Positions 50,767 through 59,715 of a stretch of DNA of 64,000 nt are shown in pieces. The notes under the pieces were generated by a model, which was not told the origin of the DNA, did no database searches, and saw only the letters and a list, made by a program, of their open reading frames with translations. This DNA comes from Halorubrum rubrum (GTDB lineage: Archaea > Halobacteriota > Halobacteria > Halobacteriales > Haloferacaceae), in contig NZ_JANHDM010000005.1 in assembly GCF_024494685.1 (NCBI RefSeq), positions 124,001-188,000 of the forward strand, written 5' to 3'. A program made the position numbers and the translations under genes. The number at the start of each line of letters is the position of its first letter. Positions within the stretch are counted from its first letter, which is position 1.

Positions 50767-52149
50767 TCACGCCTCGCTCGGCGCGGCCTCCCCGCCGGTC
50801 GACTCGCCCGCGTCGCGACCGGGAACGAACGTCCCCGTCTCCCGCCGGACGCCGACGAGCAGCGCGATCCCGGCGGCGAGCGGCACGGCCGCACACGCCG
50901 CGTAGATGGGCGCGAACCCCACCGTCTCGACGAGCGGGAGCGACACCATCGGTCCCAGCCCGCCGCCGATGTCGCCGAAGACGTTGTTGGTGCCGGAGGC
51001 CCGTCCCATCCGCTCGTCCGGCGTCAGATCGGCGAGAAGCGCCATCATCGGACCGCTCGTCCCTCCCTGTCCCGCCCCGATGGCGACGCAGGCCACCCCG
51101 AGTTCGAGCGACGAGCCGGCCCGCGCCAGAAGGAGGAAGCCGACGAACGAGACGACGAGGAACGCCAGGAGGATCGGCGTCCGCGACTCGCGGGAGTCCG
51201 AGACCCGCCCGCCGGCGAACATGAACACCGCCGCGGAGACCACGGTTCCGGCCATGAACAGCCCCGAGGTGCCCTGCGGGGCGAGTCCCAGAAGCGAGAT
51301 GTCCGTCTCGCCGAGGAACAACACGAGGGTGGCGAACAGCGCCCCGATGTACGCGAACATGAGTCCGAAGTTGACGAGCCCGACCGTCACCGCGGGCGTC
51401 GAGGTGTCGATCTCCCACGGTTTGATCGACCGCTTCTCGCCGTCGGCCGTCACGTGCGTCTCGGGGACGAGCCGGTAGGCGACGACGCTCGCGAGCAGCG
51501 CGAACGCGGCGGCGACGACGAACGCCGCGACGTTGCCCGCGACCGAGGAGACGACGCCGCCGAGGACGAGTCCCGCCGGAAACCCCATCGTGATGCCGCC
51601 GCGCACGACGCCCATGTTCGTCCCCCGCGAGCCGCTGTCGGAGACGTCCGCGGCGATGGTGTAGGCGGTCGCGAACACCGCGGCGGACCCGACGCCCCAG
51701 AGGACGCGCGCGAGCAGGAACCACGCCTCGGGCGCGACCGCGACCGAGAGGGCCGCGAACCACTCGCTCGGGCCGACGACGAGCGGCCCGACAGACCCCG
51801 TCGGGAGTCCCGCCACGGCCGGGCGGAGCGACGCCGCCGACGGCAACGCGATCGCGACGACGTACCCGAGGGTGGCGATCCCCTCGATGAACAGCCCGAG
51901 GACGAAGGGCTTGCGGGTGCCGTAGCGGTCGACGAGCGCGCCAGCGGGCGCGTTCGCGACGAGCCGGACCCAGCGGTTCGCGGAGAGGATCACCCCGACC
52001 ATGAACGCGGAGATGCCGAGGACCGCGCCGAGGTTCGGGAGGATGGGGAAGACGACGCCCCCGCCGAACCCGACGAAGAACGTGCTGGCGATCACCGCGA
52101 GCAGCACGGGCGGAAGCCGCGGGAGACCGATCGAGGGGAGCCGAGTCAT
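50767..52149 (-). CDS. MFS transporter, drug-efflux-like
   Basis: The 460-residue major facilitator superfamily protein has about twelve hydrophobic segments. After TM2, the sequence ANRWVRLVANAPAGALVDRYGTRKPFV matches the MFS loop 2-3 signature G-x-L-x-D-R-x-G-R-K, and a long cytoplasmic loop separates the halves. The TetR gene ends 45 bp upstream on the same strand and carries a perfect operator at its start. This suggests a regulator-efflux pair that responds to a toxic small molecule, though the substrate is unknown. Confidence 0.9.
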   Translation of the reverse strand: MTRLPSIGLPRLPPVLLAVIASTFFVGFGGGVVFPILPNLGAVLGISAFMVGVILSANRWVRLVANAPAGALVDRYGTRKPFVLGLFIEGIATLGYVVAIALPSAASLRPAVAGLPTGSVGPLVVGPSEWFAALSVAVAPEAWFLLARVLWGVGSAAVFATAYTIAADVSDSGSRGTNMGVVRGGITMGFPAGLVLGGVVSSVAGNVAAFVVAAAFALLASVVAYRLVPETHVTADGEKRSIKPWEIDTSTPAVTVGLVNFGLMFAYIGALFATLVLFLGETDISLLGLAPQGTSGLFMAGTVVSAAVFMFAGGRVSDSRESRTPILLAFLVVSFVGFLLLARAGSSLELGVACVAIGAGQGGTSGPMMALLADLTPDERMGRASGTNNVFGDIGGGLGPMVSLPLVETVGFAPIYAACAAVPLAAGIALLVGVRRETGTFVPGRDAGESTGGEAAPSEA

Positions 52150-52194
52150 CTCACGGACCCGCGGGGCGTGTCGAACGCGCCGGGTGCGTCCGGA

Positions 52195-53037
52195 TCATTC
52201 TCGCGTCTCACCCTCCGAGTCGGGGCCGGCGGTGGGATTCTCGCCAGTCCGGGCCGTGAGTTGCTCGAGCGTCTCGTCGAGCGACGGAAGCGCCACCCCT
52301 TCGACGAGCAGTGGCTCGACGATCCGCCGAAGCGTCGCCTCCGCGACCGTCCGCGTGTACGCGATGTCGGCTTCGGGGGCGTCGACGTCGCCGAGTTCGC
52401 CGTCGGTGGTCCTCCAGTCGCCGGGCGTGCCGTAGGCGACCTCGTCGCCGTTCCCAGTGGCCTCGGACGCGATCTCGTCATCGCCGGTGACCCCGGACGC
52501 GGTCTCGCCGCCGAGACCGGTCCCGAGCGTGATCTGTCTGGTCCGCGCGCCGTCCAGCGTCGCCACGAGGAGCGCGGCCGTCTCGTCGACGTCGACCTCG
52601 CGAAAGACGCCGTCGTCGATCCCGTCCGAGAGGACGTCCGCGGCGGTCTCGCGCAGGAGCCGGTCGCTCCGGAGCAGCTGCTCGCGGATCCGGTCGTTGA
52701 ACGGTCCCTGCGAGCGCATCTCGAGGAGCCCGATGTGGAACGACTCGCGCTCGGTCTCGGCCGGCTCGAAGACGAACCAGCCGACGAACGCGACGAGCCG
52801 CTCCACCGGCGGCGCGTCCGCGCTGCGGGACATCCGACGCTCGAAGTCGGAGATGACCCGCGAGAGGAACGCCACGAGGAGGTCCTCCTTCGTGTCGTAG
52901 TGGTAGTGGAGAAGCGACTTGCTCTTCGAGCACTCGTCGGCGATGTCCTGCATCGTCAGCCCCGCGTAGCCGTGTTTACACAGCGCCCGGTAGACGCCGT
53001 TCATGATCTCGTCGGCCGCGCCCGGCTGCTCGCTCAT
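52195..53037 (-). CDS. TetR/AcrR-family transcriptional repressor
   Basis: 280 residues. The N-terminal HTH (residues about 8-55; YRALCKHGYAGLTMQDIADECSKSKSLLHYHYDTKEDLLVAF) is a classic TetR DNA-binding domain. The helical ligand domain follows, then an acidic 70-residue low-complexity tract (about 185-240). It is followed on the same strand by the MFS gene, so it probably represses the pair. A perfect 18-bp palindrome ends immediately before its ATG. Confidence 0.93.
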   Translation of the reverse strand: MSEQPGAADEIMNGVYRALCKHGYAGLTMQDIADECSKSKSLLHYHYDTKEDLLVAFLSRVISDFERRMSRSADAPPVERLVAFVGWFVFEPAETERESFHIGLLEMRSQGPFNDRIREQLLRSDRLLRETAADVLSDGIDDGVFREVDVDETAALLVATLDGARTRQITLGTGLGGETASGVTGDDEIASEATGNGDEVAYGTPGDWRTTDGELGDVDAPEADIAYTRTVAEATLRRIVEPLLVEGVALPSLDETLEQLTARTGENPTAGPDSEGETRE

Positions 53038-53055
53038 TGACTGACCGGTCAGTCA
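53038..53055. promoter_or_regulatory. Perfect TetR operator at the tetR start
   Basis: TGACTGACCGGTCAGTCA is a perfect 18-bp palindrome ending at the base before the ATG of the TetR gene. With a leaderless transcript expected, it covers the transcription start. TetR dimers bind such palindromes, so autorepression of the tetR-MFS unit is the natural reading. Confidence 0.8.
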
Positions 53056-53134
53056 GCAAGGCCCAAAGCCCTGTCGGTGAGCGTCGCGTCTCGCCGGAAC
53101 CCGTCGGTAGCGGACGGTCTTGCTGGATTCCACG

Positions 53135-53187
53135 GCCGGCGAACGCCGGCACGGCGCGGTCGCTAACGGGTGTAGGACGGTCGAAAA
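53135..53187 (-). terminator. Possible terminator of the cold-shock gene
   Basis: On the minus strand a T-run (GGCTTTTCG, about 53181-53189) follows the stop by about 28 nt. A perfect GCCGGC-GAAC-GCCGGC hairpin (53135-53150) lies further down. Weak but consistent with a terminator between this gene and tetR. Confidence 0.35.
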
Positions 53188-53214
53188 GCCGATACAACAG
53201 AACGTCCTGACGCC

Positions 53215-53409
53215 TTACAGACGGGTGACGTTCGTCGCGCGCGGACCCTTGTCCGCCTCCTCGATGTCGAACTCGACTTCCTGACCCTCCTCCAGGTCCG
53301 GGCCGCCGACGTCCTCCATGTGGAAGAACACGTCCTCGTCCGCGTCGTCAGTCTCGATGAATCCGTAGCCGCCAGTGTCGTTGAAGAAATCAACTTCGCC
53401 TTTCGCCAT
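53215..53409 (-). CDS. cspA: Cold-shock domain protein
   Basis: 64 residues, one OB-fold: MAKGEVDFFNDTGGYGFIE (RNP-1-like K-G-x-G-F-G-F-I is here GGYGFIE) and DVFFHMEDV (RNP-2-like VFVHF). It binds single-stranded nucleic acid as an RNA chaperone. The composition is strongly acidic. Its ATG at 53409 follows CTTTTATG at about 53434-53442 by about 27 nt, suggesting a leaderless transcript. Haloarchaea usually carry several such genes. Confidence 0.95.
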   Translation of the reverse strand: MAKGEVDFFNDTGGYGFIETDDADEDVFFHMEDVGGPDLEEGQEVEFDIEEADKGPRATNVTRL

Positions 53410-53627
53410 TGCGTCCGTACAGGCGAGAGGGGCACATAAAAGGCTTCCGCGACCGATCCGTGCGCGGTAACGACTGGCATCGGGGCTCGCCACGCGGGCG
53501 ACACGCGAGGCCACCGTGTGCGGCGCGCGGAACGGGAACGCCGGTCGGTCGTGCGATCGACGCCCGCCGATCGTCGCGAGATCCGTCGCGGGATCGACGG
53601 CGGCGATCACCCCGGTGACCGGCCGTG

Positions 53628-53644
53628 GTAGTAACTACTATACG
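53628..53644 (+). promoter_or_regulatory. Palindrome and TATA region of the sdh operon
   Basis: GTAGTAACTAC (53628-53638) is an 11-bp palindrome with only its centre unpaired. It overlaps ACTATACGA (53636-53644), which is 24-32 nt before the sdhC ATG at 53668. A repressor or regulator binding at the palindrome would block the TATA box. Confidence 0.45.
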
Positions 53645-53667
53645 ACCCCGGTACCGAGTCCCCACGT

Positions 53668-54093
53668 ATGAGTCAGTCGTACAATCGAGGCCTCATCGAG
53701 GACTTCAGCCGGTGGCGGGAGTTCGAGGCCGGCATGTGGGCGTGGATATTTCATAAGTTTACGGGGTGGGTGCTCATCGGGTACCTCTTCACCCACATCG
53801 CCGTCCTGAGCACGGCGATCCCCGCGTCGGGCGCGGAGACGGCCGTGCTCCAGGCGGGCAACGACGTGTACACGCAGACCATCGTCTCGCTCGAGGGCCT
53901 GCTGCTGGTTCGGGTCCTCGAGGTCGGGCTGCTCGCCGTCGCCGTGTTCCACATGCTCAACGGCGCGCGCCTGCTGCTCGTCGACCTCGGCGTCGGACTG
54001 GAGTCACAGGACAAGAGCTTCTACGCGTCGCTGGTGCTGACGGGGGCCATCACGGTCGCGTCGGTGCCGACGTTCATCGCGGGGGCCTTCTGA
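53668..54093 (+). CDS. sdhC: Succinate dehydrogenase cytochrome b subunit C
   Basis: The 141-residue membrane anchor has three hydrophobic helices (about 24-52, 67-100 and 115-141). Candidate haem and quinone histidines are in [17 protein letters not shown] and FHMLNGARL. It anchors the flavoprotein and iron-sulfur subunits in the membrane and passes electrons to menaquinone. First gene of sdhCDBA; the sdhD start is 1 nt after its stop. The minus-strand cold-shock gene lies 258 bp upstream. Confidence 0.95.
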   Translation: MSQSYNRGLIEDFSRWREFEAGMWAWIFHKFTGWVLIGYLFTHIAVLSTAIPASGAETAVLQAGNDVYTQTIVSLEGLLLVRVLEVGLLAVAVFHMLNGARLLLVDLGVGLESQDKSFYASLVLTGAITVASVPTFIAGAF

Positions 54094-54094
54094 G

Positions 54095-54466
54095 ATGGCA
54101 CAGCGCTACTCCTCGTTCGACAAGGGCGGGCGGATGTGGCTGCTCCAGCGGGTCACGGCCGCGTTCCTGCTCGTCGTGTTGGCGTTCCACTTCTTCCTCC
54201 TCCACTTCGTCCACCACGCGGACGAGGTGTCCTTCCTGATGAGCGCCGGCCGGATGGAGACCATGAGCTACTACTCGCTCATGGTGTTGTTCCTCCTGAC
54301 GGCGACGTTCCACGGCGTCAACGGCGTCTACAACGCCCTCGTCAACCAGGGACTCACGGGAACGAAACGCACCGTGATCAAGTGGACGCTCGTCGCGGCG
54401 AGCGTCGTGTTGATCCTCCAGGGGATCCGGACCGCGAACGCGTGGGCGGGGATCCCGCTTTACTGA
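54095..54466 (+). CDS. sdhD: Succinate dehydrogenase membrane anchor subunit D
   Basis: The 123-residue second anchor has three hydrophobic segments (about 18-42, 62-85 and 93-115). The His-rich FHFFLLHFVHHADEV and TATFHGVNGVYN supply candidate haem-ligand and quinone-site histidines. One nucleotide after sdhC and 7 nt before sdhB, so translated as part of the sdhCDBA operon. Confidence 0.95.
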   Translation: MAQRYSSFDKGGRMWLLQRVTAAFLLVVLAFHFFLLHFVHHADEVSFLMSAGRMETMSYYSLMVLFLLTATFHGVNGVYNALVNQGLTGTKRTVIKWTLVAASVVLILQGIRTANAWAGIPLY

Positions 54467-54473
54467 TCGAACC

Positions 54474-55370
54474 ATGAGCACGCAGATACCCAAACAGACC
54501 GAGAACGCGGAGGAGACGGCGTCCGAAACCGAGACGGAAGCCCCTTCGAAGGGGGACGAGCGCCGCGCGGAGAAGCGCCGACGGGCCGACGAGCGGCGTC
54601 GCCAGCGCGAGGCCGAGGAGGCCGAGAGGGCGGCGGCCGACGAGAACACCGTCGAGCTGCGCGTGTTCCGGTACGACCCCGACGTCGAGGGGAAACAGGA
54701 GCCGCGCTTCGACACCTTCCACGTCCCGTTCACGAAGGGGATGACCGTCCTCGACGCGCTGATGTACGCGCGCGACACGTACGACTCCTCGCTCACCTTC
54801 CGCCACTCCTGCCGGCAGGCGGTGTGCGGCTCGGACGCGATGTTCGTCAACGGCGGACAGAAGCTCGCCTGTAAGACACAGATCGACGAGCTCGAGGAGC
54901 CGATCCGGGTGGAACCGCTGCCGCACGCCGAGGTGACGAAGGACCTCGTCGTCGACATGGAGCACTTCTACGACCAGATGGAGGCGGTCGAGCCGTACTT
55001 CCAGACGAACGAGTACCCGGACGGCGAACTGGAGGAGCAGCGCCAGACCAGGGAGAACCGCGAGAAGGTCAAGATGTCCACGCGGTGTATCTGGTGTGCC
55101 GCGTGTATGTCCTCGTGTAACATCGCCGCCGGCGACAACGAGTACCTCGGCCCGGCCGCGATCAACAAGGCGTACCGGTTCGCGATGGACGAGCGGGAGG
55201 GCGAGGACCTCAAACAGAAGCGCCTTGAGATAATCGAGCAGGAACACGGTGTCTGGCGGTGTCAGACCCAGTTCTCCTGTACTGAGGTGTGCCCGAAGGA
55301 CATCCCCCTGACCGAGCACATCCAGGAGCTGAAACGCGAGGCGGTCAAGAACAACCTGAAGTTCTGGTAG
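54474..55370 (+). CDS. sdhB: Succinate dehydrogenase iron-sulfur subunit B
   Basis: 298 residues, longer than usual because of a roughly 55-residue disordered Glu/Arg/Thr-rich N-terminus. The 2Fe-2S loop is CRQAVCGSDAMFVNGGQKLAC, with Asp at the third ligand position, as in some bacterial SdhB. The 4Fe-4S/3Fe-4S clusters are in CIWCAACMSSC and CQTQFSCTEVCPKDIP. It carries electrons from SdhA's FAD to quinone. The stop is 56 bp before sdhA. Confidence 0.96.
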   Translation: MSTQIPKQTENAEETASETETEAPSKGDERRAEKRRRADERRRQREAEEAERAAADENTVELRVFRYDPDVEGKQEPRFDTFHVPFTKGMTVLDALMYARDTYDSSLTFRHSCRQAVCGSDAMFVNGGQKLACKTQIDELEEPIRVEPLPHAEVTKDLVVDMEHFYDQMEAVEPYFQTNEYPDGELEEQRQTRENREKVKMSTRCIWCAACMSSCNIAAGDNEYLGPAAINKAYRFAMDEREGEDLKQKRLEIIEQEHGVWRCQTQFSCTEVCPKDIPLTEHIQELKREAVKNNLKFW

Positions 55371-55426
55371 GGATCGGGAACACCGTCAAGAGACTTCACC
55401 ACTAACAACACACCATATCACAAATC

Positions 55427-57256
55427 ATGTACGAACACGACGTCGTCGTCGTCGGCGCGGGCGGGGCGGGCCTCCGCGCGGCGATAGCGGCACAGGAGGA
55501 GGGAGCCGACGTGGCGATCGTCTCGAAGCTACACCCGGTGCGATCGCACACGGGCGCGGCCGAGGGCGGAATAAACGCGGCGCTCCGGGACGCGGACTCC
55601 TGGGAGGACCACGCGTACGACACGATGAAGGGATCGGACTACCTCGGGGACGCCCCCGCGGTGGAGGCGCTCTGTAAGGAGAGCCCCGAGGAGGTCATCC
55701 AACTCGAACACTGGGGGATGCCGTTCTCGCGGGAGGAGGACGGGCGCGTCTCCCAACGCCCCTTCGGCGGGCTCTCGTTCCCACGGACGACGTACGCGGG
55801 CGCGGAGACGGGCCACCAGATGCTCCACACGATGTACGAGCAGGTGGTCAAACGCGGGATCACGGTGTACGACGAGTGGCACGTGATGGACCTCGTCGTC
55901 ACCAACGAGGAGGATCCCGCCGACCGGAGCTGTCACGGCGTCGTCGCCTACGACATCCAGCGCGGCGAGGTCGACGGGTTCCGAGCGAACGGCGGCGTCA
56001 TCCTAGCCACCGGCGGGATGGGCCAGGTGTTCGATCACACCACGAACGCGGTCGCGAACACCGGCGACGGCGTCGCGATGGCCTACCGCGCGGGCGTCCC
56101 GATGGAGGACATGGAGTTCATCCAGTTCCACCCGACGACGCTCCCGTCGACGGGCGTTCTCATCTCGGAGGGCGTCCGCGGCGAGGGGGGGATCCTCTAC
56201 AACGAGAAGGGCGAGCGGTTCATGTTCGAACACGGCTACGCGAACAACGACGGGGAACTCGCCTCCCGCGACGTGGTCTCGCGCGCGGAACTGACCGAGG
56301 TCAACGAGGGCCGCGGCATCGAGGACGAGTACGTCCACCTCGACATGCGGCACCTCGGCGAGGAGCGCATCCTCGATCGACTGGAGAACATCCTCCACCT
56401 CGCGGAGGACTTCGAGGGTGCCGACGGACTGACGGAGCCGATGCCCGTCAAGCCCGGCCAGCACTACGCGATGGGCGGCATCGAGACGAACGAGCACGGC
56501 GAGACCGTCATCGAGGGGCTGTACGCCGCCGGCGAGTGCGCGTGTGCGTCCGTCCACGGCGCGAACCGCCTCGGCGGGAACGCCCTGCCGGAACTCATCG
56601 TCTTCGGCAAGCGCGCCGGCCACCACGCGGCGGGCAAGGAGATGGGCGAGGCGGAGATCCCGACCGGCCGGACCGGCGACTGGGAGCCCGCGGAGTACGA
56701 GTTCGAGGTCGACGTGGGGGCGGTCGGCGACCGCGGCCCGGCGGCGGCCGACGGCGGCGCGGTGGCGGCGGACGCCGAGGGACTGCTCGAGGCGGAGATC
56801 GAGCGCGCCCGCGAGCGCGTCGAGGACCTGCTCGCGCGCAAGGGCCGCAACCACGCGGAGATCCGTTCGGCGGTCCAGGAGACGATGACGGCCAACGTCA
56901 ACGTCTTCCGTGAGGAAGAGGGCCTCAAGGAGTCGCTCGCGGACCTCCGCGAGGCGCGCGAGGCGTACGCGGAGGTCGCCGTGTCGGACCCGTCGCGGAC
57001 GTTCAACACCGACCTCATCCACACGATGGAGACGCGGAACATCCTCGACATCGCGGAGGCGCTGGCGATGGGCGCGCTCGCGCGTCGGGAGTTCCGCGGC
57101 GCGCACTGGCGCAAGGAGCGCCAGGAGCGCGACGACGAGAACTGGCTGAAACACACGCTCGTCTCCTGGAACGACGGCGAGCCCGAACTCTGGTACAAGC
57201 CCGCGATCCTCGAGGGCGAGGCCAAGACGTACGAGCCGAAGGTCCGATCGTACTGA
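55427..57256 (+). CDS. sdhA: Succinate dehydrogenase flavoprotein subunit A
   Basis: 609 residues. FAD Rossmann motif VVVVGAGGAGLRAAIAAQE, covalent-FAD-type His in KLHPVRSHTGAAEGGI, substrate and active-site region GHQMLHTMYEQ, and catalytic-site segments EFIQFHPTTLPSTG, SEGVRGEGGILYN and HGANRLGGNALPELIVFG. It oxidises succinate to fumarate. The C-terminal helical domain (about 480-609) is acidic; an Ala/Gly-rich insertion (about 430-450) is unlike bacterial homologues. Last gene of sdhCDBA; the transcription unit then ends. Confidence 0.97.
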   Translation: MYEHDVVVVGAGGAGLRAAIAAQEEGADVAIVSKLHPVRSHTGAAEGGINAALRDADSWEDHAYDTMKGSDYLGDAPAVEALCKESPEEVIQLEHWGMPFSREEDGRVSQRPFGGLSFPRTTYAGAETGHQMLHTMYEQVVKRGITVYDEWHVMDLVVTNEEDPADRSCHGVVAYDIQRGEVDGFRANGGVILATGGMGQVFDHTTNAVANTGDGVAMAYRAGVPMEDMEFIQFHPTTLPSTGVLISEGVRGEGGILYNEKGERFMFEHGYANNDGELASRDVVSRAELTEVNEGRGIEDEYVHLDMRHLGEERILDRLENILHLAEDFEGADGLTEPMPVKPGQHYAMGGIETNEHGETVIEGLYAAGECACASVHGANRLGGNALPELIVFGKRAGHHAAGKEMGEAEIPTGRTGDWEPAEYEFEVDVGAVGDRGPAAADGGAVAADAEGLLEAEIERARERVEDLLARKGRNHAEIRSAVQETMTANVNVFREEEGLKESLADLREAREAYAEVAVSDPSRTFNTDLIHTMETRNILDIAEALAMGALARREFRGAHWRKERQERDDENWLKHTLVSWNDGEPELWYKPAILEGEAKTYEPKVRSY

Positions 57257-57440
57257 CCCCTGCGTCGGGGGCCGCCCCGCGTCGCGAATCGTTCACGGTT
57301 CTCTATGCGTCGACGGTCGAAAGTACCGGCCGGGTCCGACCGATCCAGCCGCGCTCCGGAGGCTCCGGTGTCGACGTGAAACGCATCGGTGAGGGCCGTA
57401 TCGGCGGTCGTCTACAGTTCGACGATCGTTGAACTGGGGA

Positions 57441-57449
57441 TTTATTATC
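57441..57449 (+). promoter_or_regulatory. TATA box of the small HTH gene
   Basis: TTTATTATC in an otherwise GC-rich gap is 25-33 nt upstream of the ATG at 57474. It predicts a leaderless transcript from that ATG and argues against the ATG at 57429, which lies before it. Confidence 0.65.
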
Positions 57450-57473
57450 GTCGAATACGTGGCCCAGAGTAAG

Positions 57474-57701
57474 ATGTTAGAGACGGAGACGGCGTACGCG
57501 GCGGCACCCGCGCTCCCGCCGGAGCTACAGTCGCCGCGCGCGAAGCTGGTGTACCTCTATCTGACGACCAACGGGCACGCGACGGTCGCGGAGATGGGCG
57601 ACTCGCTCGGCATGAAGAAGATGTCGCTGTACAGCATCCTGAAGACGCTGCGCAAACAGGACATGGTCGCCCGCGACGGCGACGCCTACACGCCGGCCTG
57701 A
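57474..57701 (+). CDS. Small winged-HTH DNA-binding protein
   Basis: 75 residues: a helical N-terminus, then a winged HTH (PPELQSPRAKLVYLYLTTNG, ATVAEMGDSLGMKKMSLYSI for the recognition region, and a wing VARDGDAYTP). Single-domain, so probably binds DNA as a dimer with no ligand domain. The ATG at 57474 is used on the basis of the TATA position. It follows the end of sdhA by 217 bp and may regulate neighbours, but the target is unknown. Confidence 0.78.
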   Translation: MLETETAYAAAPALPPELQSPRAKLVYLYLTTNGHATVAEMGDSLGMKKMSLYSILKTLRKQDMVARDGDAYTPA

Positions 57702-57778
57702 GTCGGCGCGGACCGCCGGCGGTCGCGATCCGCTCGCGACATCCCAGACTTTAGGTCGTCGAGCGCCCCAGCACGGCC

Positions 57779-58414
57779 GTGGACGCAACCCAGGAGGAGT
57801 TCGCGAACCCGTTCGGGATGGACCCCGACTGCGAGAACTGTCCCGAGCTGTGTGACCGCCGCGACCGGGTGGTCCACGGCTACGGCGACGTGGGCGCGGA
57901 GTTCCTCGTCGTCGGCGAACGGCCCACGGCGGCCGCAGAGCGGAACGGGATCCCCTTGACCGGCGAGGGCGGCGGCGAGCGCGTCCAGTCGATCTTCGCC
58001 GACCTCGGCTTCGTCAGATCGCCGGCGGACGCGGCCGAGCCGGACGTACAGAACGTCTTCTTCACGAACCTCACGCGCTGTCGGCATCCGGAGCGGGAGC
58101 CGACCGACGAGGAGGTGGCGACCTGCGAGCCCTTCCTCAACGCGGAGATACGGATGATCAACCCGCAGATCATCGTGGCCGTCGGCGACCGGGCGCTCCG
58201 CGAGCTGGCGGTCGCGTACACGACCCGGCGGCCCGACTCCTTCGACGTCGAGGCCGAGCACGCGACGACGATCCGCGGCCGCGGCTTCGAGATCGTCCCG
58301 ATGCGCGAGCCGGACTCGATGTCCGACGAGGAGGCGGCCGCGTTCGTGGAACACATGCGCGAGAACGTGTTGAGCCGGGACTACCGCCAGACGAAGGGTC
58401 GGCGGAGCCGCTGA
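57779..58414 (+). CDS. Family-4 uracil-DNA-glycosylase-like Fe-S protein with degenerate active site
   Basis: 211 residues, GTG start. The four Cys of the family-4 UDG 4Fe-4S cluster are present: CENCPELC region near residue 19, TRCRHPE and TCEPFL. The glycosylase motif A region reads VVGERPTAAAERNGIPLTGEGG instead of GEAPG-type, and the HPS motif is replaced by VPMREPDSM near the C-terminus. NVFFTNLTRCRHPEREPTDEE matches the conserved lesion-family segment. The fold is likely kept, but uracil excision is doubtful. Confidence 0.7.
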   Translation: MDATQEEFANPFGMDPDCENCPELCDRRDRVVHGYGDVGAEFLVVGERPTAAAERNGIPLTGEGGGERVQSIFADLGFVRSPADAAEPDVQNVFFTNLTRCRHPEREPTDEEVATCEPFLNAEIRMINPQIIVAVGDRALRELAVAYTTRRPDSFDVEAEHATTIRGRGFEIVPMREPDSMSDEEAAAFVEHMRENVLSRDYRQTKGRRSR

Positions 58415-58418
58415 GCCG

Positions 58419-59585
58419 CTACTCTCCTTCCGAGTCGAACGCGTCGTCCGCTATCCGCCCGATCGAGTCGCCGTTCTCGCCGAACGCGCAGTCGATGAGG
58501 ATGTGTCCGCCGAGCGTCGCCGGCGAGATGACCTGGTCCGCGCCGGCCCGCCGGAGCTTGTCGATGTTCTCCCGCTGGGTCGCGGCCGCGACGATCCGGA
58601 CGTCGGGGTTGAGCTGGCGGGCGGTGAGGATCGCGAGCGCGTCGCGGGCGTCGTCGTCGGTCGCGACCACGACGGCGCGGGCGTCCTCGACGTGGGCGCG
58701 GTGGAGCGGCTCCACGTCGCTCGGGTCCGCGGTGAGCACCGGTATCGAGCGCTCGTCGAGCCGCCGCGCGACCGTCTCGTCGGTCGTCACGACGGCGTGT
58801 TCGACGCCGCCCCGCTTCGCGAGTTCTTCGAGTATCGGTTCCGTCAGGTCCCCGGTTCCCAACACGAGGACGTGGCCGTCGAGGAGGTCGAACTGTTTCT
58901 CTGTCATCTTTCCGAGCGCCTTGGAGAGCTGCGCCTCGATGGCGGGCGTGAGGAGGACCCCGAGCGCGACCGCGAAGGCGGCGACGTTCATGACGAGCGC
59001 GGAGAGCACGAACAGCTTGGCGATCCCGGTGTCCGGCGTCACGTCGCCGTAGCCGACCGTCGAGGCGGTGACGACGGTGAAGTAGAACGCGTCGACGATG
59101 GTGTCGACGCCGGCGAACTCGTCGCGGAGCGCGTAGGAGCCGACGGTCCCGTACGAGATGGCGGCCGCGAGTGCCGCCGCCGCGGCGAGCTGCGTCGGCG
59201 AGGGAGTGAACTCGCGGTCGAACCGTCCCCGGTTCATCACGAGCGCGGGGACGGAGACGAGCGAGAGCACGACGAGCGGCAGCGAGAAGACGGACACCTG
59301 GAGCAGCCCCTGAACCGCGGTCAGCGGGAGCAGGACCGCGGTGGAGTGCCAGCCGACGCGGTATCCCCGCCTGAGCGCGAACCCGCTCCCGAGCATCGCG
59401 AAGCCGGTGATCGTCCCGGTGAAGCCGACGGTCCGCCGGACGAGTTCGGGAATGTACGGCGATAGGGGGCCTTGAACGCTGAAGCCGCTGATGTGGAGCA
59501 GCCCGACGACGATGGATAACAGCGCCACGGCGAACGTCAGGACCACCGAGGCCCGCACCGAGGCCCACTCGCGAGTCCGCTCCAT
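58419..59585 (-). CDS. Potassium channel with N-terminal extra helices and C-terminal RCK/TrkA-N domain
   Basis: 388 residues. About four hydrophobic helices (about 13-35, 50-70, 80-100, 100-118) precede a two-helix pore domain with the K+ filter ASTVGYGDVTP (TVGYGD 176-181). A cytosolic Rossmann RCK domain follows (HVLVLGTGDLTEPILEEL, GTGDL at 243-247) that binds a nucleotide. The four additional N-terminal helices differ from a plain two-helix channel. It stops 4 bp past, and converges with, the UDG-like gene. Facing it divergently are two TrkA_C-domain membrane proteins. Confidence 0.9.
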   Translation of the reverse strand: MERTREWASVRASVVLTFAVALLSIVVGLLHISGFSVQGPLSPYIPELVRRTVGFTGTITGFAMLGSGFALRRGYRVGWHSTAVLLPLTAVQGLLQVSVFSLPLVVLSLVSVPALVMNRGRFDREFTPSPTQLAAAAALAAAISYGTVGSYALRDEFAGVDTIVDAFYFTVVTASTVGYGDVTPDTGIAKLFVLSALVMNVAAFAVALGVLLTPAIEAQLSKALGKMTEKQFDLLDGHVLVLGTGDLTEPILEELAKRGGVEHAVVTTDETVARRLDERSIPVLTADPSDVEPLHRAHVEDARAVVVATDDDARDALAILTARQLNPDVRIVAAATQRENIDKLRRAGADQVISPATLGGHILIDCAFGENGDSIGRIADDAFDSEGE

Positions 59586-59715
59586 AGGCACCCGGTGGCC
59601 GACACCGAACTTAAACCCCCCGTGGACGGCGGGAGGGACCGGCATCGATCGAAGCGGCCGGCGGCGGCCGTGCCGCCGGCGGTACTGGTTTAACCGCTCC
59701 GGGAATTGTCCGGGT

